64,000 bases of DNA from Candidatus Methylomirabilota bacterium (GCA_028870115.1 JAGWQH010000097.1:1-64000); one strand, 5' to 3'. Numbered from the stretch's first letter, positions 27,893-37,305 are shown. Numbers and translations are program-made. Notes: generated by a model from the sequence alone, not told the origin.

Positions 27893-29602
27893 TTACGATC
27901 CTGACGCCCTTGCAGCTTTCCACCGTTCGGCGGCCTCCAGAATCTCCCGGGCATGGTGCAGAGGGGTATCCGATCGCTCCGTTGCGCCGAGCATCCTGGC
28001 AATCTCGCAAATCCGTTCTTCGCCCTCCAGCAGCTCGACAGCGATTTCAGTGCGAGCTCCCTTCACACGCTTGACAATCGAAAAATGACGGTCGGCCAAG
28101 GCCGCAATCTGCGGCAGGTGCGTGATGGAGAGGACCTGCCGCTCTTGCGCGATCGTCCAGAGCTTCTGGCCTACTACCGCAGCCATCCCGCCGCCGATCC
28201 CTACATCCACCTCATCAAAGACCAGCGTCGGTATCCGATCAGAAGCCGCAAGGATGGCCTTGACGGCCAGCATCACCCGGGACAGCTCGCCGCCAGAGGC
28301 GATACGGCCCAGCGGCTTCAGTTCTTCGCCGGGATTCGGGGCGATCAGGAACTCCACCTCGTCTGCCCCATGTGCCTCCAGCCCGGAACCGCCGGACTCG
28401 GAATGCGGCCTGACTTGGACGGCAAAGGCCGCCTTTTCCATCCTCAGAGCCTGTAGTTGCTCCTGCACTGCCTTGGCCAGCCGCTCGGCCGCCGCTCTCC
28501 GGCGCGCGGTGAGGCCAGCCGCTCGCTGCGCGAGCGTCCCTTCCAGCGTTGCCAGTTCCCGCTCCACTTCTTGGCCTCGCTGTTCTGAACTCGTCAGACG
28601 CTGCAACTCCTCTTCAGCCGACTTTGCACATTCGAGAATCTCGGCAATTGAGTCGCCGTATTTTCGTTTCAATTTGCCGATCTCGTGCAGGCGTCCCTCC
28701 ACTTGCTCCAGGCGCTCGGGGTCAAAGGCCACATCCTCCCTGTAGTCCCTGAGCTGGGCCGCCGCATCCTCAACCGACGCGATGGCCGCCTCGCAGGCAT
28801 CCACCATCCCATGCAGCCTCGGATCGATACGCTGCGCATCTTTCAGCTTTGAAGCAATCGCGGCCAGGCGGCCCGCCACCGAGCCCTGCTCTCCATACAG
28901 ACCCTCGTATCCCAGGTGCGCCGCAGCGTGCAGCCGCTCGGCGTGCATGAGAATCGTCCGTTCCTGGATGAGCGCTTCTTCCTCCCCCTCGACGAGGCGC
29001 GCGGCTGCGATCTCCCCCCGCTGATACTGAAGTTGATCAAGTCGCTGCGCCTTCTCCCGCTCGCCCGCGCGGAGAACATCCATCTCCACCCTCAGAGCCT
29101 GCCGCCTGCCGTACAGCGCGCGGAACGCCGCCACATCATCTGTCAGACCGCCGTACGCGTCGAGGAGCAGCCGCTGGCGGGAAGGCTGGGTCAGGGCCAC
29201 CCCCTGGTGCTGGCCATGGACGTCGACCAGGAGTTCGCCGAGGCTCCGAAGCCACGCCGACGACGAGAGGCGGCCATTCAGGTAGGCCTTGCTCTTCCCC
29301 TCCCGGAGGAGTACGCGCCGTACGACCAGGAATTCATCCGGCGGACAGTCGATCCCACTGTCGGCGAGCAGTCCACGAGCCTCCTCGTCGCAGCGATCGA
29401 ACGCGGCCTCCACCGTCGTCCCGTCGGCCCCGGTGCGGATCTGCTCCGCCTCGCCCCTCATCCCTAGCGTGAGTCCCAAGGCGTCGATGATGATCGACTT
29501 GCCTGCCCCAGTCTCGCCGGTCAGGACGTTCAAGCCGGGGCCGAACTCAACCCGAAGCTCGTCGATCAGGGCGAAATCCGTAATGTGGAGCTCGCGGAGC
29601 AC
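27893..29602 (-). CDS. recN: DNA repair protein RecN
   Basis: A 569-residue SMC-like ATPase for double-strand-break repair. It starts MLRELHITDFALIDEL; the Walker A GETGAGKS lies at residues 29-36. Long charged coiled-coil arms fill the middle. The C-terminal head has GGELSRVMLAVK (signature) and PTLVFDEVDVGIGG (Walker B). It is the last gene of the xseA-xseB-ispA-tlyA-nadK-recN run, four bases after nadK. Confidence 0.95.
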   Translation of the reverse strand: MLRELHITDFALIDELRVEFGPGLNVLTGETGAGKSIIIDALGLTLGMRGEAEQIRTGADGTTVEAAFDRCDEEARGLLADSGIDCPPDEFLVVRRVLLREGKSKAYLNGRLSSSAWLRSLGELLVDVHGQHQGVALTQPSRQRLLLDAYGGLTDDVAAFRALYGRRQALRVEMDVLRAGEREKAQRLDQLQYQRGEIAAARLVEGEEEALIQERTILMHAERLHAAAHLGYEGLYGEQGSVAGRLAAIASKLKDAQRIDPRLHGMVDACEAAIASVEDAAAQLRDYREDVAFDPERLEQVEGRLHEIGKLKRKYGDSIAEILECAKSAEEELQRLTSSEQRGQEVERELATLEGTLAQRAAGLTARRRAAAERLAKAVQEQLQALRMEKAAFAVQVRPHSESGGSGLEAHGADEVEFLIAPNPGEELKPLGRIASGGELSRVMLAVKAILAASDRIPTLVFDEVDVGIGGGMAAVVGQKLWTIAQERQVLSITHLPQIAALADRHFSIVKRVKGARTEIAVELLEGEERICEIARMLGATERSDTPLHHAREILEAAERWKAARASGS

Positions 29603-29606
29603 GGCG

Positions 29607-30461
29607 TTAACGCTCGCCCCATTTCAGCTTTGTACGGAGGATCTGAAAATAGTCTTTCCCGGGCGCCTTGAGTAGCGTAATGGTATGGTCTGAGCGGACG
29701 ACCTTGATCACATCGCGATGGCGGAGGGTAAATCCGACTTGGCCGTCCATGGTCAGGCAGGTGTTCTCGTCCGTTGAGCTCTGAACGATCTCTATCTTTG
29801 CGGTATCCGGAATCACAATAGGACGTAGCGTGAGCGTATGAGGGCAGATCGGGGCCACGACGAGCGCGCGAAGGGTCGGATAAACAATCGGCCCGCCGGC
29901 CGCCAGACAGTAGGCGGTGGAGCCGGTCGGAGTAGAAAGGATGAGGCCGTCGGCGCGGAAGGTCGTCACATATCGCCCGTCGATATAGGTCTCCAGCTCG
30001 ATCATTCGGGCCAGCACACCCTTGTTGATGACCGCGTCATTGAGTGCAACATACTCGGCGATCCGCTCCCCCTGCCGGTAGACTGTCGCGGTCAGCAAAA
30101 TCCGCTGGGTCACCTCATAGGTTCCCTGCAACACGGCATCCAGCGTTGAGTAGATCTCCTCCAGGGTGACCTCGGTCAAAAACCCGAGGCCGCCAAGGTT
30201 CACTCCCAGGATCGGCACGTCACGCGTCCCGACCAGACGCGCCACCGACAGGAGCGTTCCGTCCCCCCCCAGAACCAATAGGAGATCTACAAGTCTAGGC
30301 AGATCAGGCTTCGACTGAGCGCCGGTAATCCCGGCCAATTTGGCGGTCTCCTCGTCCGGGACCGCCTCCACACCCTTGGCCGTGAGCCACGGTAGCAGCT
30401 CCTGGAGGATGGCCCGGGCCTCCGGCTTGTGGAGCTTGGCAATGATACCGATCCGTTTCAT
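29607..30461 (-). CDS. nadK: NAD kinase
   Basis: 284 residues. It phosphorylates NAD to NADP. GGDGTLL lies at 65-71, LGVNLGGLGFLTEV follows, the substrate motif LNDAVINKG and TPTGSTAYCLAAGGPIV are intact. The start overlaps the tlyA stop by four bases. Length is normal for the family. Confidence 0.95.
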   Translation of the reverse strand: MKRIGIIAKLHKPEARAILQELLPWLTAKGVEAVPDEETAKLAGITGAQSKPDLPRLVDLLLVLGGDGTLLSVARLVGTRDVPILGVNLGGLGFLTEVTLEEIYSTLDAVLQGTYEVTQRILLTATVYRQGERIAEYVALNDAVINKGVLARMIELETYIDGRYVTTFRADGLILSTPTGSTAYCLAAGGPIVYPTLRALVVAPICPHTLTLRPIVIPDTAKIEIVQSSTDENTCLTMDGQVGFTLRHRDVIKVVRSDHTITLLKAPGKDYFQILRTKLKWGER

Positions 30462-31327
30462 GCGCCTTCCCTTCGACCGGGATCAGGGCTGGCCCCAACC
30501 GCCTGTTCGGCCGCCTCTTCGGGCGTGACACTTATCCCGATCTTACTTAAATAGATGAAAAACTCGCGGTTTCCCTTTGGTCCGAGCAGGCAGGAAGGGG
30601 CCGCACCAAGGATCCGCAGCCCCAATTCCACGGATCGCCTGCCGACCTTTGTAATGACCAGCCGATGCGCCTCGGGATCACGGACTACGCCCCCTTTTCC
30701 GACGTGACCCTTCCCGACCTCGAATTGCGGCTTGATCAGCGCCAGGATATCGCCGGAATCGGCAAGAAGCGATGGGAGAACCGGGAGAATGGAGGCAAGA
30801 GAGATAAACGAAAGGTCTACAGTTGCAAGATCCGGTCGATCCGGGAAGTCGGTCGGCAGGAGGGTCAGTGCGTGAGTCCGTTCCATGACGACGACCCGTG
30901 GATCGGCCCTGAGCCTCGCATCGAGCTGTCCGCGCCCAACATCAACAGCATAGACGTGGGCGGCGCCATGCTGAAGCAGACAGTCAGTAAATCCACCCGT
31001 TGATGCGCCGAGATCGAGGCAGACGCGCCCGGTGACGGAGATGGCAAATCTTTCCAGAGCACCCTGAAGCTTGACACCCCCGCGCCCCACGTACGGGTGC
31101 TCGGGAACCACAAGTGCAATCCGAGCTTCTTCCGGCACCAAGGTTCCCGCCTTGTCCACCATCCGGCCGTCTACCAGCACAACTCCCGCCAGGATCAGCG
31201 CCCTGGCCCGCTCGCGGCTCGCAGCCAGACCTTGCTCCTGCATCGCCAGGTCCAGTCGGATTCGGCCGGCCTTCTTCGCAACCGGCCAGTCGGCATTCGA
31301 GAGCAGGCGTCGGCTCACAGCCGCCAT
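30458..31327 (-). CDS. tlyA: TlyA-family rRNA methyltransferase (hemolysin A type)
   Basis: 289 residues. An N-terminal S4 RNA-binding domain (RLDLAMQEQGLAASRERARALILAG) is joined to an FtsJ-like methyltransferase with YVGRGGVKLQGAL and LDLGASTGGFTDCLLQHGA. TlyA enzymes 2'-O-methylate cytidines of ribosomal RNA. It sits between ispA and nadK in the usual conserved order. Confidence 0.92.
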   Translation of the reverse strand: MAAVSRRLLSNADWPVAKKAGRIRLDLAMQEQGLAASRERARALILAGVVLVDGRMVDKAGTLVPEEARIALVVPEHPYVGRGGVKLQGALERFAISVTGRVCLDLGASTGGFTDCLLQHGAAHVYAVDVGRGQLDARLRADPRVVVMERTHALTLLPTDFPDRPDLATVDLSFISLASILPVLPSLLADSGDILALIKPQFEVGKGHVGKGGVVRDPEAHRLVITKVGRRSVELGLRILGAAPSCLLGPKGNREFFIYLSKIGISVTPEEAAEQAVGASPDPGRREGA

Positions 31328-31333
31328 GCGTCA

Positions 31334-32251
31334 TCACCTCCGCCGCATCACGACAAAATCGGCAATCGCGCTCAGTATGGCCCCGCGATCGCCAAAGATG
31401 ACGAGGCTCTGCTTCGCCTCGGACACGAGGCGGTGGGCCCATCGCCGCGACTCTTCGATCCCGAGAAGAGCCGGGAACGTAGCCTTTTTTTTGCGTAGAT
31501 CACTCCCAGCCTGTTTCCCTAGCGCCTCCAGGCTTCCCTCTACATCCAGGATATCATCCACAATCTGGAAGGCCAGTCCGATCCGCTCGCCGTACCGCGT
31601 CAGGGCTTCCAACTGCTCCGGACCGGCTGCCGCGAGAATCCCGCCCACCCGCAGGCAGCCTCGAATCAGGGCGCCGGTCTTATGCGTATGCAGATACTGC
31701 AGCGTCGGTAGATCTATCTCACGATCCTCATTCAGGATGTCTACAACCTGACCGCCAACCATCCCCTTACTGCCCGCAGCTTGGGCGATCTCCTGGATGA
31801 CCTTGAGGTGGGCTTCCGGGCCATGCCCTCCCTTTGGTAAAGGGGGACACGGGGGGATTTCCGCCGACAGGAGAATGAAGGCTTGCGTCAGTAGCGCGTC
31901 CCCCGCCAGGATGGCCATCGCGTCGCCGTAGACCCTGTGGCAGGTCGGTCGTCCACGCCGAAAGTCATCGTCGTCCATGGCCGGCAGGTCATCATGAATC
32001 AGGGAATAGGTGTGGATCATCTCGATGGCGGCCGCTGCGCCAAGCGCCTGTTCTGCCTGTCCGCCTGCAGCCTCTGCCGCCGCCAAGACCAGGATCGGCC
32101 GCAGTCGCTTACCCCCCGCAAAGACACTGTAGCGAACCGCCTCATGGATCTCCTTCGGGGGGTCACCCGTCCCGGGGAGGTATCGCTCCAGGGCCTCATC
32201 GACGAGGACCCGCCGCTCCTCCAGATACCGTTCCAACTCATCCGACGTCAC
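31334..32251 (-). CDS. ispA: Polyprenyl (farnesyl/geranylgeranyl) diphosphate synthase
   Basis: 305 residues from a GTG at 32251 (VTSDELERYLEERR), with GAGGGAG six bases before it; an upstream ATG would overlap xseB. The Asp-rich motifs DDLPAMDDDDFRRG (FARM) and FQIVDDILD (SARM) are intact, with GGKRLRP early. It makes the C15 or C20 precursor for quinone and isoprenoid synthesis. The loop before VIQEIAQAAGSKGMVGGQ carries an extra segment, EIPPCPPLPKGGHGP, encoded by a repeat element. The normal neighbour dxs is absent between ispA and tlyA. Confidence 0.92.
   Translation of the reverse strand: MTSDELERYLEERRVLVDEALERYLPGTGDPPKEIHEAVRYSVFAGGKRLRPILVLAAAEAAGGQAEQALGAAAAIEMIHTYSLIHDDLPAMDDDDFRRGRPTCHRVYGDAMAILAGDALLTQAFILLSAEIPPCPPLPKGGHGPEAHLKVIQEIAQAAGSKGMVGGQVVDILNEDREIDLPTLQYLHTHKTGALIRGCLRVGGILAAAGPEQLEALTRYGERIGLAFQIVDDILDVEGSLEALGKQAGSDLRKKKATFPALLGIEESRRWAHRLVSEAKQSLVIFGDRGAILSAIADFVVMRRR
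31826..31860. repeat. Repeat element inserted in frame within ispA
   Basis: CCCTCCCTTTGGTAAAGGGGG then ACACGGGGGGATTT: an imperfect palindrome of the G-run type found dispersed in many genomes. On the coding strand it gives PPCPPLPKGG, a peptide that recurs in unrelated proteins carrying this element. The frame and both Asp-rich motifs are preserved. Confidence 0.7.
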
Positions 32252-32261
32252 GATTGCTCCC

Positions 32262-32516
32262 TCACAGCTCCTCCTCACCCTCTTCCTCAAATGGCCGCTC
32301 TTCCAGTTCACTGGAGACCGACTCGACGCTGCGCGTCAAGATATTGACCCGACGCTCGGCTTCGCTTAACCGCGCTGAGCACAGCTTGGTCAACCGAACC
32401 CCTTCCTCGAAGACCGAAAGGGCTTCCTCAAGGGGGAGATCTCCACGCTCGAGACGGGAGACAATCGCCTCAAGTTGCTTGAGCGCCTCTTCGAATGGAA
32501 CCTCTTCTTTATCCAT
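32262..32516 (-). CDS. xseB: Exodeoxyribonuclease VII small subunit
   Basis: 84 residues with the family core VPFEEALKQLEAIVSRLERGDLPLEEALSVFEEG. It pairs with XseA to degrade single-stranded DNA. The start is two bases after the xseA stop. Confidence 0.93.
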   Translation of the reverse strand: MDKEEVPFEEALKQLEAIVSRLERGDLPLEEALSVFEEGVRLTKLCSARLSEAERRVNILTRSVESVSSELEERPFEEEGEEEL

Positions 32517-32518
32517 CC

Positions 32519-33739
32519 CTATCCTTCTTGAGGCTGGATCTCACGGACGTCGCATTGCAACTGCCCATGATGGAGGCGCACCTCGACGAGGTCGCCCGCA
32601 ATAACCGTCGAACTGTCTTTCACAATCTCCCGATCAGGCAGTCGAAGACAGATACTGTAGCCCCGACTCAGGATGGCCAACGGGCTCAACGAGTCCAGCT
32701 TGCCGGCAGTAGCCTTCAGCTCACTGTGAAGCGCCGTCAATCGTCGATCGGTCCAGCCGGTCAGACCCTTCAACAGCTCTGTCAGGCGACGCCGCTGTAT
32801 TCGAACCCGCTCGACCGGATTCAGCAGTCGTATGTGACGTTCCAGCCCGGTCATCCGCACCCTCAGACCGTGCAGTCTCGACCGCATGGCGCCGGTCATC
32901 CGCGCGTGAAGGTCGTCAAGCCGCTGCGCCAGTTCGTCCTGCTTGGCGATAACCAGCTCAGCGGCGGCAGACGGCGTGGGAGCCCGAAGGTCCGCCACGA
33001 AATCAGCGATGGTGTAATCGACCTCATGGCCGACGGCGGAGATGACCGGAATCCCGCAAGCCGCAATCGCTCTGGCCACCGTCTCCTCATTGAAGGCCTG
33101 CAGGTCCTCGATCGAGCCGCCCCCCCTGGCCACAATTACGACGTCCAATCCCCCTCGCCGACTCAACTCACCGAGCGCCTCGACGATCTGAGGGGCCGCC
33201 TGATCACCTTGCACCGCCACAGGATAGATCAGGACATCGACGCCGGCGAACCGCCGCCGGAGGACCTGGAGGATATCGTGAATGGCCGCCCCTGTCGGCG
33301 ACGTAATCACCCCGATCCGCCTCGGCAACATAGGAATCGGCCGCTTCCGAGCGTCGTCGAACAGCCCCTCCGCCCGCAGCTTCTCCTTAAGCTGTTCAAA
33401 CGCCAATTGCAGGGCCCCAAGCCCCTTCGGTTCCATGTACTCCGAAACGATCTGATATTCGCCGCGACGCTCATAGACACCGATCTCCCCATAGACCAGA
33501 ACCGCCAGTCCGTCTTTTGGCTGGAACTTGAGTTGCCGATTCTGCATCCGGAACATCACCGCCCGGATCTGACTCTCCTCGTCTTTGAGGCTGAAGTACA
33601 TGTGACCTGACGAGTGCTGATGAAAATTGGAAAGCTCACCCTCCACCCAGATTCCGGAGAACGAGTCTTCAAGGAGGGCGCGAATCTCGGCAGTCAAGTC
33701 GCTGACAGTGTAGATCTTCGGCGGCTGAAGGGTGGCCAT
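32519..33739 (-). CDS. xseA: Exodeoxyribonuclease VII large subunit
   Basis: 406 residues. An N-terminal OB fold (YTVSDLTAEIRALLEDSF, WVEGELSNFHQHSSGHMYFSLKD) is followed by the catalytic block GVITSPTGAAIHDILQVL and DVVIVARGGGSIEDLQAFNEE, then a helical C-terminus. First gene of the xseA-xseB-ispA-tlyA-nadK-recN unit. Confidence 0.95.
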   Translation of the reverse strand: MATLQPPKIYTVSDLTAEIRALLEDSFSGIWVEGELSNFHQHSSGHMYFSLKDEESQIRAVMFRMQNRQLKFQPKDGLAVLVYGEIGVYERRGEYQIVSEYMEPKGLGALQLAFEQLKEKLRAEGLFDDARKRPIPMLPRRIGVITSPTGAAIHDILQVLRRRFAGVDVLIYPVAVQGDQAAPQIVEALGELSRRGGLDVVIVARGGGSIEDLQAFNEETVARAIAACGIPVISAVGHEVDYTIADFVADLRAPTPSAAAELVIAKQDELAQRLDDLHARMTGAMRSRLHGLRVRMTGLERHIRLLNPVERVRIQRRRLTELLKGLTGWTDRRLTALHSELKATAGKLDSLSPLAILSRGYSICLRLPDREIVKDSSTVIAGDLVEVRLHHGQLQCDVREIQPQEG

Positions 33740-33745
33740 GCGGCT

Positions 33746-33774
33746 CTCTTAACATACGCCCACCCCGTTGTCAA
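33746..33774 (-). promoter_or_regulatory. Candidate xseA promoter
   Basis: A perfect TTGACA (33769-33774) is followed after 17 bases by TAAGAG (33746-33751). The predicted start of transcription would lie next to the xseA ATG, giving almost no leader. The -10 is weak. Confidence 0.3.
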
Positions 33775-33838
33775 ACGCATTCCCCGGTCCTAAAGAGATA
33801 TTGCCTTCTCAAAAATAAAGCTCCCCGCTCACAAGTGG

Positions 33839-33859
33839 CAGTGCGCGAAGCGCGCACTG
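33839..33859. terminator. Strong 9-bp hairpin upstream of xseA
   Basis: CAGTGCGCG-AAG-CGCGCACTG, perfect stem, no T-run. It lies in the divergent gap 33740-34067, which contains no other supported feature apart from the two promoters. Confidence 0.35.
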
Positions 33860-34019
33860 GTCGAGACGCGCGGAATTGCCAGGCTGCAGCATGCTGTCGA
33901 GCCGCCGACGGAGTGCGACGGCGTGTGACACGGCCATGGGAAGTCGCATGGTGGCCGCGCTAGACATTTCCATCGCCGTTCTTGAGGGGGCCATACCACT
34001 ATTTCACTAGAATTTGACG

Positions 34020-34028
34020 TGTTATAAT
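34020..34028 (+). promoter_or_regulatory. Extended -10 promoter of the LOG gene
   Basis: TGTTATAAT is a perfect extended -10 (TGnTATAAT), about 40 bases before the ATG at 34068. The -35 region shows no good match, which is normal for extended -10 promoters. Confidence 0.55.
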
Positions 34029-34067
34029 TATATTTTAAAGGATAATGAGGGAGGCATTGAACTCAAC

Positions 34068-34733
34068 ATGAAATTCCCATTCGCCCTTGACCGCTTGGCC
34101 GCGCATGACATCCGCATGATCTTCCGCGTCGTGGCAGAGTTCGTCGACGGATTCGAGGTGCTCGCCAAGATTCCGCCGGCGGTCTCTGTCTTCGGATCGA
34201 CGCATATCGGACGAGATGATCCCGCCTATGCCATGGCCGAGCAGATAGGCCGCTTGTTGGCCCAGCACGGGTATGCCGTCATTACCGGCGGGGGCCCTGG
34301 AGCCATGGAAGCGGCAAACAAAGGCGCCTACGAGGCTGGTGGTGTGTCGGTCGGTCTCAACATCGAGCTTCCCCAGCAGCAGGAACCCAACCGATATCTG
34401 ACCAACCTTGTGAATTTCCAGCACTTCTTCGTCAGAAAGGTCATGTTCGTGAAGCACTCCATTGCGTTCGTCATCCTGCCAGGCGGTTATGGCACGCTGG
34501 ATGAGCTGTTTGAATCGATCACGCTGATCCAGACCAAAAAGATCAAGCCGTTCCCGGTCATCCTCACAGATGATGACTACTGGCGCGGCTTGCAGGAGTG
34601 GCTCCGCGATCCCGTCACGAGCGAGGGGAAGATCTCCCCGGACGACCTCGCACTACTCAAAATGGCTCATCATCCTGAAGAGGTCATCCAGATCATCAAG
34701 AACTCCTCGACTTCCAATTCTCTGACCCCTTGA
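34068..34733 (+). CDS. LOG-family Rossmann-fold protein (TIGR00730)
   Basis: 221 residues from the ATG at 34068 (MKFPFALDRL); an upstream TTG would overlap the promoter. The family motifs VITGGGPGAMEAANKGAYEAGG, the nucleotide-binding VRKVMFVKHSIAFVILPGGYGTLDELFE and the central GLNIELP are clear. LOG proteins act as cytokinin-type ribosyl phosphate hydrolases or nucleotide-5'-monophosphate glycosylases; the substrate here is unknown. It precedes nth by 27 bases. Confidence 0.9.
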   Translation: MKFPFALDRLAAHDIRMIFRVVAEFVDGFEVLAKIPPAVSVFGSTHIGRDDPAYAMAEQIGRLLAQHGYAVITGGGPGAMEAANKGAYEAGGVSVGLNIELPQQQEPNRYLTNLVNFQHFFVRKVMFVKHSIAFVILPGGYGTLDELFESITLIQTKKIKPFPVILTDDDYWRGLQEWLRDPVTSEGKISPDDLALLKMAHHPEEVIQIIKNSSTSNSLTP

Positions 34734-34760
34734 CATCTCCTTTTCCGTACGATCAGCCCA

Positions 34761-35420
34761 TTGGTCACCAACCGGCAGATAACTAGAATCTTGGGGCAGG
34801 TCCGACAAGCTATCAGCGCCTGGGAGCCCGGCGTCGTGGGCAAGATCGCCGAGGAGTCCCGCGATCCGTTTCGAGTCCTGATCTCCTGCATCCTGAGCCA
34901 GCAAACCAAGGATCACGTCACGGGTGAAGCCTCGGATCGGCTGTATCGGCTTGCCGATAGGCCGGACACGATGCTCATGCTGAGCGAGCGGCAGATCGAG
35001 AAGGCCATCTACCCGGTCAGTTTCTATCGGATCAAAACCAGAGCCATCCGTGAGGTCTGCCACACCCTTCTGACCCAGTTCGCCGGGCGCGTCCCCGATA
35101 CTCTCGAGGCGCTTCTCAGCCTCAATGGGGTCGGTCGAAAGACCGCTAACCTTGTCGTAACGGTGGGCTATAGAAAGCCGGGGATCTGCGTCGATACGCA
35201 TGTCCATCGGATCTCGAACCGCTGGGGTTACGTCAAGACTAAGACCCCCGAACAGACCGAAATGGCCCTTCGGCGGACACTGCCGAAGCGGCACTGGATC
35301 TATTACAACGACCTGCTGGTCCCATTCGGGCAGCACCTGTGCCGGCCGATCTCCCCTTTCTGCAGCCGCTGCCCGATCGAGCGCTGGTGCGCCAAGGTCG
35401 GCGTGACCATCCATCGGTAA
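34761..35420 (+). CDS. nth: Endonuclease III (HhH-GPD base excision enzyme)
   Basis: 219 residues from a TTG start. SCILSQQTKD, the helix-hairpin-helix LLSLNGVGRKTANLV, catalytic Asp in VDTHVHRISNR, and a 4Fe-4S cluster with C-x6-C-x2-C-x5-C spacing at the C-terminus (CRPISPFCSRCPIERWC). The catalytic Lys is expected in the HhH hairpin (GRKT). It removes oxidised pyrimidines. It is likely co-transcribed with the LOG gene. Confidence 0.93.
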   Translation: MVTNRQITRILGQVRQAISAWEPGVVGKIAEESRDPFRVLISCILSQQTKDHVTGEASDRLYRLADRPDTMLMLSERQIEKAIYPVSFYRIKTRAIREVCHTLLTQFAGRVPDTLEALLSLNGVGRKTANLVVTVGYRKPGICVDTHVHRISNRWGYVKTKTPEQTEMALRRTLPKRHWIYYNDLLVPFGQHLCRPISPFCSRCPIERWCAKVGVTIHR

Positions 35421-35626
35421 AACCTACGTTCATCGTCACGGTCTGAACAAGGGGGGATCGCGTCGAATGTGATCACCTATCTGGCGAGGGGCGATGTGGC
35501 ACTGGCTGTAAAATATCTTTCGCCCGCTGCGGTGCTCCCTGACGCCCTCTTCAGTATCTGGCACAACCTTTCAGGTGCAGCGCTGGTAAGTGTCTGGTCC
35601 CGAACCGGCCGTACCTAGAGACCTTG

Positions 35627-36067
35627 CTAATCGTCCGTCGACAGATCCCAATACTCCTTGGACGGTCCATGCGGGCCAGCCGTCGGCGCAGGCCGCTCGG
35701 TTTCGCCCAGAACCTTCTCAATAGCGGCCAGAAGCTGATCGTTATCGGCAGGCTTGAGGAAGAAGGCCCTGGCGCCGGCATCCAGAGCCCGTTTCCTGTT
35801 CGTCGATGGATCTCTGCCGGTCACAACAATAAAGGGTACGGAGGTCTCGGTTATCGATACCAATCGCTCCATCACGATGAAGCCGTCTCCTCCGGGCAGT
35901 CCAATATCAAGGATGATCAGATCAGGTTTTTCCTTTCGCGCCATGCCGGTTGCAGAGATGGCATCGTGGGCGAGGACAACATTGTAGCCGCTGGCTTTCA
36001 ACCGTATGCCCAGCCCGCGTCGCATATCTTCATCATCATCAACAACCAGAATCTTTTTTCCAATCAT
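35627..36067 (-). CDS. Single-domain response regulator
   Basis: 146 residues: a CheY-like receiver with acidic pocket VVDDDED, phosphoacceptor D54 (LIILDIGLPG), T/S in VTGRD and conserved Lys in FLKPAD, then a short tail without an output domain. The start overlaps the stop of the histidine kinase, so the pair is one operon; the receiver probably relays the signal to another protein. Confidence 0.9.
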   Translation of the reverse strand: MIGKKILVVDDDEDMRRGLGIRLKASGYNVVLAHDAISATGMARKEKPDLIILDIGLPGGDGFIVMERLVSITETSVPFIVVTGRDPSTNRKRALDAGARAFFLKPADNDQLLAAIEKVLGETERPAPTAGPHGPSKEYWDLSTDD

Positions 36068-37305
36068 GCCGTTGCTCCTTTGTGTGGATGGTCAGTGACA
36101 GCAAGGGGTGCAAGCTGGTTCGCTGATGAGAAGATCGGCAGCGTAAAGAAAAATGTGCTGCCGCGCCCGAGTTGACTTTCCACCCAGATTCGCCCGCCGT
36201 GGCGAGAAACCAATTCCCTGCAGATAGACAGTCCAAGTCCAAGACCCTTTCGGCTGGCTTCGATAGAGCTTGTTCCCTGGTACAACCGCTCAAAAATCTT
36301 CTCGCATTCCTCGGGGCTTATTCCGCATCCGGTATCGGCCACCGCAATGCGGATAGCGTGACGCTCTTCATCAAACAGATGGGCACGGATGGTGATGGTC
36401 CCATTATCAGGTGTGAATCTGATCCCGTTCTCGATCAGGTTCCGAAGAATCTGTCCGACGCGTTGAGGATCGGCATACACAGACGGGAGGTGAGCGGCCA
36501 CGTCAGCAGAGAGGGCGATGCCTTTCGCGCCGGCAAGCGTACGCAGGGAGCTGACGGTTTCGCCGATCAGTTCGGCTATCGAGGTAGGCTGCGCCTCAAT
36601 CGAGAGCTTACCCGTCTGAACCCGGGTGACCTCCAGGAGATCCTCAATCATCGTCCGAAGTTGGTTGGCGTTCCTCAGTACGATCTCCAGGTACTCCCGT
36701 TGCTCACTGCTGAGGTCACCGGCCAATTCGTCCAAGAGAATCGTCACAAATTGATAGATGGCGGTCAAGGGCGAGCGAAGCTCATGCGAGACGTGGGAAA
36801 GAAACTGATCTCTTAATTCCAGTTGTTGTCGTCGGGTCTGTTCCAGCTCCGCGAGCGCCACCTTACGCTGGGTCACCTCATGTCGCAACTGTTCATTAGA
36901 TTGTGAAAGCTCGACTGTCCGCTCCTTCACCAACCTTTCAAGCTCTTCATGAGTGTGTTTCTCCGTTTCCTCTACTCGCTTGCGCTGAAAGCAGAAGCCT
37001 GCCGTCATCCAGATAAACAGGACGCCGAGCGCGCGGTTAAACAAGGCATGAAGTGGCGTGATATCGGAGGAACCGGGTGGAGCAAGAAAGGCGGCCAGCA
37101 GGAGGAGGGCCGTTGCGGCCACTGCACTATAGAGGGTGTGCCTTCGAGATGGCGTCCATAAAGAAATCAGCACAAGCCCCGCATACGGAAGCCAGACCGC
37201 CAGCCCCAGTGGCAGTACGAGATCCGCCACGAATATCTCAGCGGCAAGAATGATGGTGATGGTGAGAGCCCAACTCCGCCCGGTGCTTCGGAGTGCCTCC
37301 GTCAT
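36064..37305 (-). CDS. Membrane sensor histidine kinase
   Basis: 413 residues. Several hydrophobic segments (about 12-100) form a membrane input domain. A coiled coil (110-170) leads to the HisKA box FLSHVSHELRSPLTAI with H174. The HATPase domain has NLIENGIRFTP, VADTGCGISPEE and GLGLGLSICRELV. No periplasmic sensor domain of known type is visible, so the stimulus is unknown. It precedes the single-domain receiver by a four-base overlap. Confidence 0.92.
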   Translation of the reverse strand: MTEALRSTGRSWALTITIILAAEIFVADLVLPLGLAVWLPYAGLVLISLWTPSRRHTLYSAVAATALLLLAAFLAPPGSSDITPLHALFNRALGVLFIWMTAGFCFQRKRVEETEKHTHEELERLVKERTVELSQSNEQLRHEVTQRKVALAELEQTRRQQLELRDQFLSHVSHELRSPLTAIYQFVTILLDELAGDLSSEQREYLEIVLRNANQLRTMIEDLLEVTRVQTGKLSIEAQPTSIAELIGETVSSLRTLAGAKGIALSADVAAHLPSVYADPQRVGQILRNLIENGIRFTPDNGTITIRAHLFDEERHAIRIAVADTGCGISPEECEKIFERLYQGTSSIEASRKGLGLGLSICRELVSRHGGRIWVESQLGRGSTFFFTLPIFSSANQLAPLAVTDHPHKGATA

